Shown here piece after piece: positions 1 to 8,019 of a stretch of DNA of 64,000 nt. The position numbers and the translations under genes are program-made. Source of the stretch: JBBPZA01 sp963728925 (GTDB lineage: Bacteria; Actinomycetota; Thermoleophilia; Solirubrobacterales; Solirubrobacteraceae); assembly GCA_963728925.1 (NCBI GenBank), contig CAVSMB010000029.1, positions 62,001 to 126,000 on the forward strand, written 5' to 3'. The notes under the pieces were generated by a model. That model searched no databases, was not told the DNA's origin, and saw nothing but the letters and a program-made list of their open reading frames with translations. Numbering within the stretch: the first letter of the stretch is position 1; every line of letters starts with the position of its first letter.

Positions 1-441
1 GCCAACGTCGCCGAGGGCGACGTCGCGCGGCCTGTCCTCGCCTTCGAGGAGACCGGCGCCTACCGGCTCCTGCTCCCCGCGATGAGCGAGGACCCCGCCG
101 AGCTCGAGCGGTTCTTCGCGGAGACGCTCGAGCCGATCATCGCCTACGACACCCAGTACGAGACCGACCTGGTCCAGACGCTCGAGACCTACCTCGAATC
201 CGACGGCAACGTGGCCGGGACAGCCCAGAAGCTCTACACCCACCGCCACACCGTGCGCTACCGACTCGAGCGGGTCCGCGAGCTCTCCGGCCACGACGTC
301 GGCTCCAGCGAGGGGCGCGAGAAGCTGAGCCTCGGGCTGAAGGCCATGCGCGTCCTCGGCATCCCGCCGCCCCGCGGCCCCGCGTCCGAGTCGGGCGCCG
401 CGGCCGGCCGCGTGCCGCGCGAGGCAAAGGACCGACTGTAG
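1..441 (+). CDS. PucR-family transcriptional regulator, C-terminal part (5' end outside window)
   Basis: The reading frame is open from base 1 and ends at TAG 439-441, so only the last 146 or so residues are present. Near the C-terminus lies the PucR-type helix-turn-helix (PF13556-like), with the characteristic 'GTAQKLYTHRHTVRYRL' segment preceded by 'LVQTLETYLES'; this layout (a long single-helix lead-in and a 'HRNTVRYRL' recognition helix) is diagnostic of the family. PucR/CdaR proteins usually control catabolic genes for purines, sugars or amino acids next to them. The cyclase-family gene that follows 195 bp downstream on the same strand is a possible target, but that is inference. The tail after the HTH is Pro/Ala-rich and probably unstructured. 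Confidence 0.88.
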   Translation, partial: ANVAEGDVARPVLAFEETGAYRLLLPAMSEDPAELERFFAETLEPIIAYDTQYETDLVQTLETYLESDGNVAGTAQKLYTHRHTVRYRLERVRELSGHDVGSSEGREKLSLGLKAMRVLGIPPPRGPASESGAAAGRVPREAKDRL

Positions 442-635
442 GCGGGCCCCGGGCGGACGCGCCCCCGCCGGTTCAACCGCAAGGTTTCCGGGAGCGCTGC
501 GTTTCCGGCTGTTGACCCCCCAGCAGCAGGGATGGGGACGTCACCGGCGGAGGGCGGGCAAGCTCGCGGCCACGGACGGCCGGAGCGGCCCGCTCTCCGC
601 CGGCTCATGCACGCGCGTGGCAGTACGCTGGCGAG

Positions 636-1394
636 GTGGCGCTTGTCGACCTCTCCGCGCCGATCCGATCGAGCCCTGAGGGCACCCCGCCGCTGCTCGG
701 CGTCCGGGTGACCTTCGCCGCCCACGCCGAGGGCGCCGCCACCATCGAGCAGCTCTTCGGGGTGCCTGCGGGGCTGTTGCGCGACGGCGAGGGCTGGGCG
801 GTCGAGGAGCTGGCGCTCGGCACCCATAACACCACGCACGTCGACGCGCCGTGGCACTACAACAGCACGATCGGCGGCGAGCGCGCGCAGACGATCGACG
901 AGCTGCCGCTCGAGTGGTTCTTCGGCCCGGGTGTCGTCCTCGACATGCGGGCCAAGGAGGACGGCGACCCGATGACCGCCGCCGACGCCCAGGGCGAGCT
1001 CGAGCGGATCGGCCACGAGCTGTCGCCAGGCGACATCGTGCTCGTCCGCACCGGTCGCGACGCCTTCTACGAGGAGCCCGACTACATCGCTCGCGGGCCC
1101 GGCGTCACCGCCGAGGCCACGCGCTGGCTCTACGACCGCGGCGTGCGCGTGATGGGCGTCGACGCCTGGGGCTGGGATGCGCCGCTGCACCTCCAGGCCC
1201 AGCGCGCGGTGGCGGAGGACCGCGCCGGCATCTTCTGGGAGGCCCATCAGTGCGACCTCGCGTACTCGCAGATCGAGCGCCTCGTCAACCTCGGTGCGCT
1301 GCCGCTCCGCGGCTTCCAGGTCGCCTGCTTCCCGCTCAAGCTCGAGGGCGGCAGCGCCGCGCCGGCCCGCGTCGTCGCGCTCGTGCCGGACTGA
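636..1394 (+). CDS. cyclase family protein (kynurenine formamidase-like metal hydrolase)
   Basis: 252 residues from a GTG start; the ORF has the hallmark of the cyclase family (PF04199), a metal-binding 'THVDAPWHYN' segment near residue 70, followed by 'DIVLVRTGRDAFY' and 'VMGVDAWGWD', the usual order in kynurenine formamidase/isatin hydrolase relatives. Family members are cytoplasmic Zn or Mn hydrolases that open amide or ester bonds of aromatic or polyketide-like substrates. The canonical HxGTHxDxPxH motif is slightly altered here ('LGTHNTTHVDAPWHY', with three extra residues between GTH and the second histidine), so the exact substrate cannot be named. No kynurenine-pathway gene lies nearby. 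The 194-bp gap upstream contains no other gene; only a GC-rich inverted repeat around 580-600 is visible there. Confidence 0.82.
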   Translation: MALVDLSAPIRSSPEGTPPLLGVRVTFAAHAEGAATIEQLFGVPAGLLRDGEGWAVEELALGTHNTTHVDAPWHYNSTIGGERAQTIDELPLEWFFGPGVVLDMRAKEDGDPMTAADAQGELERIGHELSPGDIVLVRTGRDAFYEEPDYIARGPGVTAEATRWLYDRGVRVMGVDAWGWDAPLHLQAQRAVAEDRAGIFWEAHQCDLAYSQIERLVNLGALPLRGFQVACFPLKLEGGSAAPARVVALVPD

Positions 1395-1504
1395 GGAGGG
1401 TGTGCGTGGCGAGCCGCGCACCGCCTTCCGTGTGACCAGCCGCTACGTCGTGGCGACCGCGCGCCGCGCGGCTTGAGTCGCCGTCACCGCGGCTCCTGGG
1501 GCCC

Positions 1505-2248
1505 TCACTCCGCGAAGTCGGGCTGCGCCGCGTGGGCGCTCGCCGCGCGCCCCTTGGGCTCCTCCCAGTCTTCCTGCCGGCCCAGGGCGGTCAGGTCGAG
1601 GAAGTAGTACGACCCTCCGGTCATCTCCGCGCCGCGCGCGTAGTTGGAGTATGTGTGGAACACGTCGTCGCCGACCCGCAGGAAGTAGCTGGTCCCGGGC
1701 ATCTCCATGGGCTGCTCGCCCTCGAGGAACGACGTTCCCGCCTGCTCGTGCTCGTCCCTGGTCCGGTAGTTGTATTCGACTGGCACCACGGACTCGTCGA
1801 GGGTGACGTGGAAGTCGTAGTTGAAGTTGCTGCCGTGGGAGGAGTACCAGGGGAAGGTCCAGCCCCGCTTTGCCTTGTAGCGCTCGATCTTCTCCAGCGG
1901 CGCACGCGAGACGTAGGCCAGCGTGGTGTCGCGGGCGTGCAGGTGGGAGAGGAGGCCGCCGGACACCTCGTCGGCCCCGGCCGAGCAGCTCGGGCAGCCG
2001 TCATCCCAGCTCGGGTCGAACATGAAGTGGCCGACGATCAGCTGGCGGCGCCCCTCGAACAGGTCGGGCAGCGTCGCCTGGCCGTCGGGCCCCTCGAAGC
2101 GGTAGTCCTCGTCGATCCGGACCATTGGGAGCCTGCGCCGCTGCGCGTTGAGCTCGTCGCGCCGCCGCGTCAGCTCCTTCTCCTGCGCCAGCAGCTCCTT
2201 GCGGGCGGCCAGCCACTCCTCTCGGTTCGTGACCTCGGGAAGGCTCAT
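1505..2248 (-). CDS. DUF899 family thioredoxin-like protein
   Basis: 247 residues, ATG start at 2248. The sequence follows the DUF899 pattern: an N-terminal charged helix ('REEWLAARKELLAQEKELTR'), a short 'YRFEGPDG' strand, then a thioredoxin-like fold beginning 'RRQLIVGHFMFDPSWDDGC' with a CPSC motif at about residues 85-88, and the conserved 'WTFPWYSSHGSNFNYDF' and 'VFHTYSNYARG' blocks. DUF899 proteins are widespread in actinobacteria and are presumed cytoplasmic redox or peroxidase-like proteins; the biochemical role is not established. Convergent with the cyclase gene (110 bp apart) and upstream, on the same strand, of the radical SAM/FAD pair, but a 90-bp gap argues against tight coupling. 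Confidence 0.85.
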   Translation of the reverse strand: MSLPEVTNREEWLAARKELLAQEKELTRRRDELNAQRRRLPMVRIDEDYRFEGPDGQATLPDLFEGRRQLIVGHFMFDPSWDDGCPSCSAGADEVSGGLLSHLHARDTTLAYVSRAPLEKIERYKAKRGWTFPWYSSHGSNFNYDFHVTLDESVVPVEYNYRTRDEHEQAGTSFLEGEQPMEMPGTSYFLRVGDDVFHTYSNYARGAEMTGGSYYFLDLTALGRQEDWEEPKGRAASAHAAQPDFAE

Positions 2249-2338
2249 CTCGTGCTCCTCTGATCGCTCACGTACGGGTATGACCGTTCAGCGGCGGCCA
2301 AATCATCGGGCCCGAGCCCGCGCCCGCGGCGGTGACCG

Positions 2339-3739
2339 TCAGGCCGGGGTCGGCTCCTGCGCCAGCGGCAGGAGCTTCGCGAGCTCGAGGTTATCGAGCG
2401 GGTCGAGCACCGAGTGCTGTGCGCAGGCGGGGACGAGCTCGCCGGACTCCGGGTGGGCCATCCCGTAGGAGCAGGCGAGCAGGCGCTGCTGGGCCTCGCG
2501 CACCGGGGTGTTGTCCTCGGGTGGCGCCTCACCGCGGCGGATGCGATCCCACGCGGGCTTGACGTGACGCGCGTCCATGAAGGAGTGCATGACGTAGGTG
2601 ACCGGCCGTGCGCCGTGGAGGGCGAGGTTCACGAGCCCCGCGCACGCCACGAAGCGCCGCATCCAGTCGGCGCCGAGCAGCGCCCCCTGCGGGTGGCCGG
2701 CGAAGGCGCGCGCGAGGCGCGGCGCCAGGTGGGGCGCCTCGAAGTCCAGGCCCCCGAAGGTCGCGAAGAACGCGTCGCGCACGCGCAGGTCGCTCCCATC
2801 GCGGTCGTCGAGCAGCGGGTGGTAGCGGTCGCCGACGTAGACCCCGTAGGCCGTGCGGTTGCAGCGCGGGTCGCCGATCTGGAAGGCGTTCCAGGCGAGG
2901 TGGCCGCCAGCCCCCCGTTCGATCTCACGCCACACGTCATCGCCGGAGAACTCCCGGTAGGCGTGCTTCCAGCGGCTGGTGTTGCCGATGAAGGCGGCGG
3001 GCTGGAAGGAGAACATCCGGAAGCCCAGGTCGCGAGAGGAGCGGATGACCTCGGCGACCTGGTCGACGTTGCCGGGGGTGACAGTCATGTTGTGGGCGAG
3101 ATAGCTGGACACCCCGTGTTCTCGCTCCAGGCGGGCGAACATCTCGCAGAAGCGCCGGCGGTAGGGGTGCAGCTCAGCCTCCGAGCGGGCGCGCTTGAGG
3201 CCGCGGCGGCCGTACATCATCGAGTCGAAGTGCCCGGCGAAGGAGAGCTGGGCGAAGCGCGGCTCGCCGGTGCCCGGGTCGAGGGCCAGGCGCTCGAGGT
3301 AGTCGTAGTCGAAGTCCCCGTGGGACATGCTCATCGGCTTGCGCCCGTGGCGGCGCATGGCCTCCAGCGCCGCGGCGTGGTCGTCGGCGCCGAGCAGGCT
3401 GACCTCGCCGCCGATGAGCTGCGCGTACTGACCGGGGCCGCGCCGCTCGCGCAGCAGAGCCATCTGCTCGTCGACGCGCGCCAGCGTGTGCTCGCCGTCG
3501 ACGCGCACGCGGTTGGCCTCGCGCGAGTGGTAGCACGGGGTGCAGGCGAGGTCGCAGCGTGGAAAGACGCCGTGGGTGCCCTCGCAGCCGTTGGTGCGGC
3601 GGCCGAGCGCCTGGTTGTCGGTCTTCACGTGCGCGGGCAGCTCCGCCCAGCGGCGCGCCAGCGTCGTCTCGGTGTCGAGGTGCACCGGCCGGGTCGCCGC
3701 CTCCAGCGCTCGCCAGCTCGCGCGGAGCTTCGCGATCAT
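2339..3739 (-). CDS. radical SAM protein of unknown specificity
   Basis: 466 residues from the ATG at 3739; its first codon overlaps the stop of the upstream FAD oxidoreductase (ATGA), indicating translational coupling. The CX3CX2C radical SAM motif is 'CDLACTPC' (Cys62, Cys66, Cys69), followed by 'QLIGGEVSLLG', a GGE motif used for SAM binding. The C-terminal third is Cys-rich ('RRFVACAGLV', 'LLACSYGMAHP', 'LVPACAQHSVLDP'), suggesting an auxiliary iron-sulphur site or product-binding cysteines. A long reading frame continues upstream of this start but runs into the FAD gene in another frame, so the ATG is preferred. The partner flavoprotein suggests a two-step oxidative modification. Substrate unknown; there is no small precursor peptide visible next to it. 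Confidence 0.85.
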   Translation of the reverse strand: MIAKLRASWRALEAATRPVHLDTETTLARRWAELPAHVKTDNQALGRRTNGCEGTHGVFPRCDLACTPCYHSREANRVRVDGEHTLARVDEQMALLRERRGPGQYAQLIGGEVSLLGADDHAAALEAMRRHGRKPMSMSHGDFDYDYLERLALDPGTGEPRFAQLSFAGHFDSMMYGRRGLKRARSEAELHPYRRRFCEMFARLEREHGVSSYLAHNMTVTPGNVDQVAEVIRSSRDLGFRMFSFQPAAFIGNTSRWKHAYREFSGDDVWREIERGAGGHLAWNAFQIGDPRCNRTAYGVYVGDRYHPLLDDRDGSDLRVRDAFFATFGGLDFEAPHLAPRLARAFAGHPQGALLGADWMRRFVACAGLVNLALHGARPVTYVMHSFMDARHVKPAWDRIRRGEAPPEDNTPVREAQQRLLACSYGMAHPESGELVPACAQHSVLDPLDNLELAKLLPLAQEPTPA

Positions 3740-4935
3740 GGCGCGTCCAGCAGCCCGAAGACGTCGTCGACCTGGTCCCAGCCGATGCGCAGGAGGAACT
3801 GGCTGTTGCGGCCGTAGGACTTCGCCCCGAGCAGGAAGAAGCCGGGCTCTGGGTTGACCAGGGTCTGGGCGCCGTGGCTCTCCTGAGCCAGGCAGTCGCC
3901 GCCCTCCGCGCCCAGCAGCGCCGCTGCGAGCTTCATCGGGGCGGCGGTCGCGTAGCACTCGTGGACCTGCAGCTGGCGGTGCAGCGTGAAGTCCCCCACG
4001 CCGCCGTTCAGCCCGAGGATCCGGTCGACCGCGATGTCATTCGCGATCCCATTGCGCAGCGTCACCGAAACGCGGTCGCCTTCGGCGTGCAGCGCCTCGG
4101 TCACGACGCCGCGGCGAAGCTCGACCGCGGGCGACGCTCCGCGGGCCAGCTCCTCGGCGGCCTCGTTCAGGCGCGCGCGCTCGGGGAGCGGATCGTTCGC
4201 GACGCGGCCCCAGCTCGGCTCCTGCGCGCGCACCGCCCACACCACGCGTGTGCCTTGCGCCTCGCGGGCGAAGCTCGCGAGTTCGAGCGCCGCGGTCTGT
4301 GCCGAGTGCCCGGCGCCGGTGAGGAGGATGGTGTGCCCTGCCCACGCCTCGGGCTCGGAGGCGAAGTCGGGCAGCAGCCGGACGATCCGGTCCGCGTGGA
4401 CGCGCTCGCCCGGAGCCGGGATCCCGCCGTCGCCGAGCGAGTTCGGGTGCCCGTAGGTCCCCGTGCAGTCGATGACGACGTCGGCCGGCGGCGCGACCGC
4501 CTCCTCGCCGTCTGGGCCCGTGACCAGGATCCGGAAAGGATGCACCCCGCGCGCGCCCGTCCCGATCTCCTCGTGCTTGAGGAGCTTCGTTCGTCCCACC
4601 GCGTCAACCCGCGAGCCGAGCGCGAGCCGGCCCTGCAGCTCGGGGAGCTGCGCGACCGGGTCGTACAGGCGCTCGACGAGCTCCGTCCCGGTCGGGAGCT
4701 CTTCGCCTGCCGGGACCTCGGCGTCCGAGCGCCGAAGCGCGGCGGCCATGCGCTCGGACACGTTCAACGACCACGGCGTGAAGGTGCGGACGTGCCCCCA
4801 GCGGCGCACGTGGGCGGCCGGGGCAGCGTCGGCCTCGTACACCGTGAACTCCCAACCGCGCTGCGCGGCGGCCAGCGCCGCCTCGAGGCCGATCGGTCCG
4901 GCGCCGAGGATGGCGATGCGGGGCGCGTGGTCCAT
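3736..4935 (-). CDS. FAD/NAD(P)-binding oxidoreductase
   Basis: 399 residues from ATG 4935, chosen because GGAGGAG lies four bases upstream; an ATG 24 bases further upstream is possible. The N-terminus is a dinucleotide-binding Rossmann motif 'IAILGAGPIGLEAALAAA', and a second one, 'ILLTGAGHSAQTAALELA', sits near residue 195, as in flavin-containing monooxygenases and thioredoxin-reductase-like enzymes. 'DVVIDCTGTYGHPN' is the ATG-like motif before the second nucleotide domain, and 'FFLLGAKSYGRNSQFLLRIG' matches the closing FAD-binding strand. Its stop overlaps the start of the radical SAM gene by four bases, so the two are almost certainly co-translated. A role supplying an oxidation or acting on the same metabolite is inferred. 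Confidence 0.85.
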   Translation of the reverse strand: MDHAPRIAILGAGPIGLEAALAAAQRGWEFTVYEADAAPAAHVRRWGHVRTFTPWSLNVSERMAAALRRSDAEVPAGEELPTGTELVERLYDPVAQLPELQGRLALGSRVDAVGRTKLLKHEEIGTGARGVHPFRILVTGPDGEEAVAPPADVVIDCTGTYGHPNSLGDGGIPAPGERVHADRIVRLLPDFASEPEAWAGHTILLTGAGHSAQTAALELASFAREAQGTRVVWAVRAQEPSWGRVANDPLPERARLNEAAEELARGASPAVELRRGVVTEALHAEGDRVSVTLRNGIANDIAVDRILGLNGGVGDFTLHRQLQVHECYATAAPMKLAAALLGAEGGDCLAQESHGAQTLVNPEPGFFLLGAKSYGRNSQFLLRIGWDQVDDVFGLLDAP

Positions 4936-5175
4936 GTGCTCCTCCGTGAAGGGCGGCAAGGGGGCTATGCCCGCTTGTTCGCAGCAGCGCGTCCGTCGGA
5001 TGCGCCGTGCGAGAGCCTATCCGCTGCGGGTGACCCAGCCCACACGCGCCAGGTCAGCTGCCGGCGTCGAAGGTCTGTCGCTCGGCTGAGGAGAGCGGGC
5101 GAGGGTGCCGTGCGCGAGCCAGCTCGAGCAGCCGCTGCTCGTCGCCGCACACGTCGCAGGCGAAGATCCGCGTAG

Positions 5176-5589
5176 CGCCTCTGGCCGGCCCAGTACTTCG
5201 GCTGGACCGAGATCCTGCGCCGGGACATCCAGTTCCTCAGCTTCCCGAGGCGCAGGACACCCGGCGCGCGGCCAAGCTCCAGGCCGACATCGCGAAGTGC
5301 TTCCTGCGCGACGACTACGCCGACGGTCTGATGATCTGGAGCGACGAGCAGCGCGGGCTCGGCGAGCGCATGATCGTCGCGGACGACGGGAGGGTCCTGT
5401 GCATGGGCTACGCGACCTTCCGCGATCGCGACGACGAGGTGTTCGGCCCGTGGCGTAAGCGCCTGGCCGAGGCTGAGCCGCCCGGACTCCAGCGTCCGCT
5501 TGCGCGACGTCCAGCGCCTCCTCTGCGAGCTCGTCGAGACCCTGGACTCGAACCGCGTGCGCTACACGGAGAACCTGCAGCGGGCATAG
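5176..5589 (+). pseudogene. frameshifted remnant of an uncharacterised protein gene
   Basis: Between the FAD oxidoreductase and the next intact gene there is no uninterrupted ORF of protein-like quality, but three successive reading frames give protein-like sequence: 'LWPAQYFGWTEILRRDIQFL' (about 5182-5240), then in another frame 'DTRRAAKLQADIAKCFLRDD' and 'GLGERMIVADDGRVLCMGY' (about 5256-5480), then in the first frame again 'RLLCELVETLDSNRVRYTEN' ending at TAG 5587-5589. Two single-base shifts, near 5245 and 5483, would join them into roughly 135 residues. Composition is ordinary globular protein, no family recognised and no start codon is clear (a stop precedes at 5173). Either a decayed gene or sequence errors. 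The stretch 4936-5175 before it holds no gene that can be supported. Confidence 0.4.
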
Positions 5590-5645
5590 CGCCGCGGCGC
5601 GTTTCGCCGGACACTAGATTTCATCGGCGTGAGACGGGAGCGCGG

Positions 5646-7331
5646 ATGAGGATCGCGGTCTGCGGGGGCGTCTACGCGAACCCGTGGGCGCTCGAGGCCT
5701 GGGTCCAGGCGGCGCGGGCGGCGGGCGCCGAGCGGCTCGTCTGCCTCGGCGACCTCGGTGGCTTCGGCGCGGCGTGCGACGAGCTCTGGCCGATCCTGCG
5801 CGAGCACGGGGTGGAGTGCATCGCCGGCAACTACGACATCGCCATCGGCCGCGGTGACGAGGACTGCGGCTGCGGCTACGCCGATCCGCGCGACAACGCC
5901 TACGCCCAGCTCATGTACGAGTACACCCGCGCGCACACCGGCGAGGCGTTCGCGGGATGGATGCGCGAGCTGACTGACGAGCTGCGCGAGCGCGTCGAGG
6001 GCGTCGACGTCCACATGGTCCACGGCTCGCCCCTGGCGGTGAACGACTTCCTGTGGGAGTCGCTGGACGACGACGAGCTGCGCCTGCGCGTGGCGGCGAG
6101 CGGCGCCGACCTCCTGCTCTGCACCCACACCGGGATCCCGTGGCAGCGCGAGCTCGACGGCACGCTCGTGGTCAACGTCGGCACGGTGGGGCGGCCGGCA
6201 AACGACGGGCTTCGCGAGACCTGGTGGGCGCTCGTCGACGCGGCGGAGGGCCGTGCACAGGTCGAGCTCGTCCCGCTCGCCTATGACTGGCGCGCGCACG
6301 CCGCGGCGATGCGCGAGGCGGGGCTCCCGGAGCCGTTCGTCGAGACGGTCGAGACGGGGTGGTGGACGACGTGCCTGGAGATCGTGCCGCCCGCGGAGCG
6401 CGCCAGGGGGCGCTACCACGTCTACCGCGAGGCGATGCCGGCGGGCTTCGAGACCCGAGGGGCGGGGTGGGCGTACGAGCCGGACCCCGGCGACGACGGG
6501 CGCCCGGTCGTGTCGCTCTTCGGCACCGAGCTGTTCCCGCCGCGTCTGTGGGTCTACTCGAACTTCCACTGCAACCTCGCGTGCGACTACTGCGTGGTCG
6601 CCTCCTCGCCCCGCGCGCGGCGACGGTCGCTGGGGCTCGCGCGCTTCCGCTCGCTGGTCGACGAGGCGGTCGACGAGGGCTTCGCCGAGCTCTACGTCAC
6701 CGGCGGCGAGCCGTTCGTCGAGCCCGACATCGTCGCGATGCTCGAGTACGCGTCGGATCGCCTGCCCACCGTCGTGCTTACCAACGCGATGCTCTTCGCC
6801 GGGCGGCGGCGCGCCGAGCTCGAGCGGCTCGCCGGGCGCGCGAACCTGGTGCTGCAGAGCTCGGTGGACGGCGCGCGGGCGGCGACCCACGACGCCTGGC
6901 GCGGCGCCGGCTCGTGGGCGAAGGCGATGGAGGGGCTCGCCTACGCGCGCTCGCTCGGGCTGCCGCTGCGGGTGGCGATGACCGAGACGCCCGAGAACCG
7001 CGAGGAGGTGGGCGAGCTGCGCGAGCTGCTGGCCTCGCTGGACATCGTGGGCGACGCCTTCGCGGTCCGCCCGCTCATCGCGCGCGGGTTCGCCGCCGGG
7101 GTGCAGGCCGGCATCGAGGTCTCCGACGCCGTCATGGTCCCCGAGCTGACGATCACCGCCGACGGCGCCCACTGGCACCCGGTGGGCGGCGACGTCGACG
7201 CGTCACCGGACCTCCTCGTCACCCGCGGCGAGGTGTCGCTGACGCATGCGAAGCGGCTCGTCGTCGAGCGCTTCCTCTCGTTGCGCCAGGCCGACGGCAC
7301 GCTGCCGCCGGCCTTCCAGTGCGCGGTGTGA
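5646..7331 (+). CDS. calcineurin-like phosphoesterase/radical SAM fusion protein
   Basis: 561 residues from ATG 5646 (the frame extends upstream but the homologous region begins here, after a 'GGGAGC' purine stretch). Residues 1-220 form a metallophosphoesterase-like domain: 'LVCLGDLGGFGAACD', 'CIAGNYDIAIG', 'VHMVHGSP' and 'LLLCTHTGIPW' match the later metal-binding motifs, but the first motif, normally DxH, is 'CGGVYANPWALEAW'. It also carries 'DCGCGYADPRDN', a cysteine pair. The second half is a radical SAM domain with 'CNLACDYC' near residue 309 and 'LYVTGGEPFVEPD'. There is no SPASM-like Cys cluster at the C-terminus, although it ends with a cysteine (QCAV). Similar phosphoesterase-like domains with GGxYxN starts are known in other bacteria, from memory. 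Function unknown. Confidence 0.85.
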   Translation: MRIAVCGGVYANPWALEAWVQAARAAGAERLVCLGDLGGFGAACDELWPILREHGVECIAGNYDIAIGRGDEDCGCGYADPRDNAYAQLMYEYTRAHTGEAFAGWMRELTDELRERVEGVDVHMVHGSPLAVNDFLWESLDDDELRLRVAASGADLLLCTHTGIPWQRELDGTLVVNVGTVGRPANDGLRETWWALVDAAEGRAQVELVPLAYDWRAHAAAMREAGLPEPFVETVETGWWTTCLEIVPPAERARGRYHVYREAMPAGFETRGAGWAYEPDPGDDGRPVVSLFGTELFPPRLWVYSNFHCNLACDYCVVASSPRARRRSLGLARFRSLVDEAVDEGFAELYVTGGEPFVEPDIVAMLEYASDRLPTVVLTNAMLFAGRRRAELERLAGRANLVLQSSVDGARAATHDAWRGAGSWAKAMEGLAYARSLGLPLRVAMTETPENREEVGELRELLASLDIVGDAFAVRPLIARGFAAGVQAGIEVSDAVMVPELTITADGAHWHPVGGDVDASPDLLVTRGEVSLTHAKRLVVERFLSLRQADGTLPPAFQCAV

Positions 7332-7343
7332 GCCGCCCGGCGC

Positions 7344-7375
7344 CGCCCCGGTGCGCCCGCCGGCGCGCCGGGGCG
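7344..7375. terminator. bidirectional hairpin between convergent genes
   Basis: A 13-bp stem (7344-7356 with 7363-7375, one T.G pair) around a six-base loop lies exactly in the 49-bp gap between the convergent radical SAM fusion and CGNR genes. It is fully GC apart from the wobble pair and has no T-run, as is usual for terminators in high-GC actinomycetes. Confidence 0.6.
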
Positions 7376-7380
7376 ACCGC

Positions 7381-7944
7381 TCACTCGCGTCGGCGGGCGC
7401 GCAGGTCTCGGTTCTTCGCCCTGTTGCCGCATGTCGCCATCGAGCACCATGCTCCCTGCCGGTTGCGCGAGGCGTCGTAGAAGATCCAGCGGCAGGTGGG
7501 GTCGGCGCAGGCCTTCAAGCGCGACCACTCGTCGCCGCGCTGGGCGTCGCGCGCGATGAGGAGCAGCGCGAGCAGGCCGTCGGCGAGGTCGCCGCGCTCG
7601 GCCGCCTCGAGGTCGAGCTTCCCGGTCGGCTCGACCGAGAGCCGCGGCCGGCGCTCGTCCGCGACGGCACGCAGCAACGCCACCTCCTCCCGCTGCGCGT
7701 CATCGGCGATCAGGGCGCGCAGCGCCTCGCGCACCGCGCGAGCATGCTCGGCGTCGGCCTCGCTCACCGTCGCTCGGTCTCCGATGAGGCCCGCGGCCGC
7801 CAGCCACGCCCGCGCCGTCTCGGGCGTCGCGAGCTCGTCCGAGCCGTTGTCGGAGTCCAAGGTGTTGACGAACGACTGCAGGAGCAGCAGCGGCATCGGC
7901 GCGGGCTTGGATTCCGCGAGAGGGACCCACTCGGAACTGCTCAT
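7381..7944 (-). CDS. CGNR zinc-finger domain protein (ABATE-type regulator)
   Basis: 187 residues, ATG at 7944. The C-terminal zinc finger has the defining order 'LKACADPTCRWIFYDASRN' then 'WCSMATCGNRAK', i.e. CxxxxC...C...CGNR, typical of the ABATE/CGNR family of putative stress-response transcription regulators. The N-terminal helical ABATE domain starts 'LLLLQSFVNTLDSDNG' and includes 'EALRALIADD'. These proteins are common in actinobacteria; DNA binding through the CGNR finger is proposed in the literature rather than widely proven. The gene is divergent from the unknown gene at 8020, with a 75-bp shared control region containing a strong rightward promoter. Confidence 0.88.
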   Translation of the reverse strand: MSSSEWVPLAESKPAPMPLLLLQSFVNTLDSDNGSDELATPETARAWLAAAGLIGDRATVSEADAEHARAVREALRALIADDAQREEVALLRAVADERRPRLSVEPTGKLDLEAAERGDLADGLLALLLIARDAQRGDEWSRLKACADPTCRWIFYDASRNRQGAWCSMATCGNRAKNRDLRARRRE

Positions 7945-7978
7945 AACGAGGATCCTACCGCGTGACCGACAAAAAGCC

Positions 7979-8008
7979 TTGACAGGTTAGCCATGACCGG
8001 CGTAGGGT
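7979..8008 (+). promoter_or_regulatory. sigma-70-type promoter, TTGACA-N18-TAGGGT
   Basis: A perfect -35 TTGACA (7979-7984), an 18-bp spacer and TAGGGT (8003-8008) lie just before the ATG at 8020. Expected transcription would begin about 8014-8016, leaving only a few bases before the start codon, so the message would be nearly leaderless. Such an unmistakable -35 box is rare in this GC-rich window. Confidence 0.65.
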
Positions 8009-8019
8009 ATACGAAGGTC

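Noticed and set aside
5054..5165. Minus-strand segment reading RIFACDVCGDEQRLLELARA with a CxxC
   Set aside because: Short, without a start, and not continued by recognisable sequence on either side; could be a fragment but support is too weak to list.
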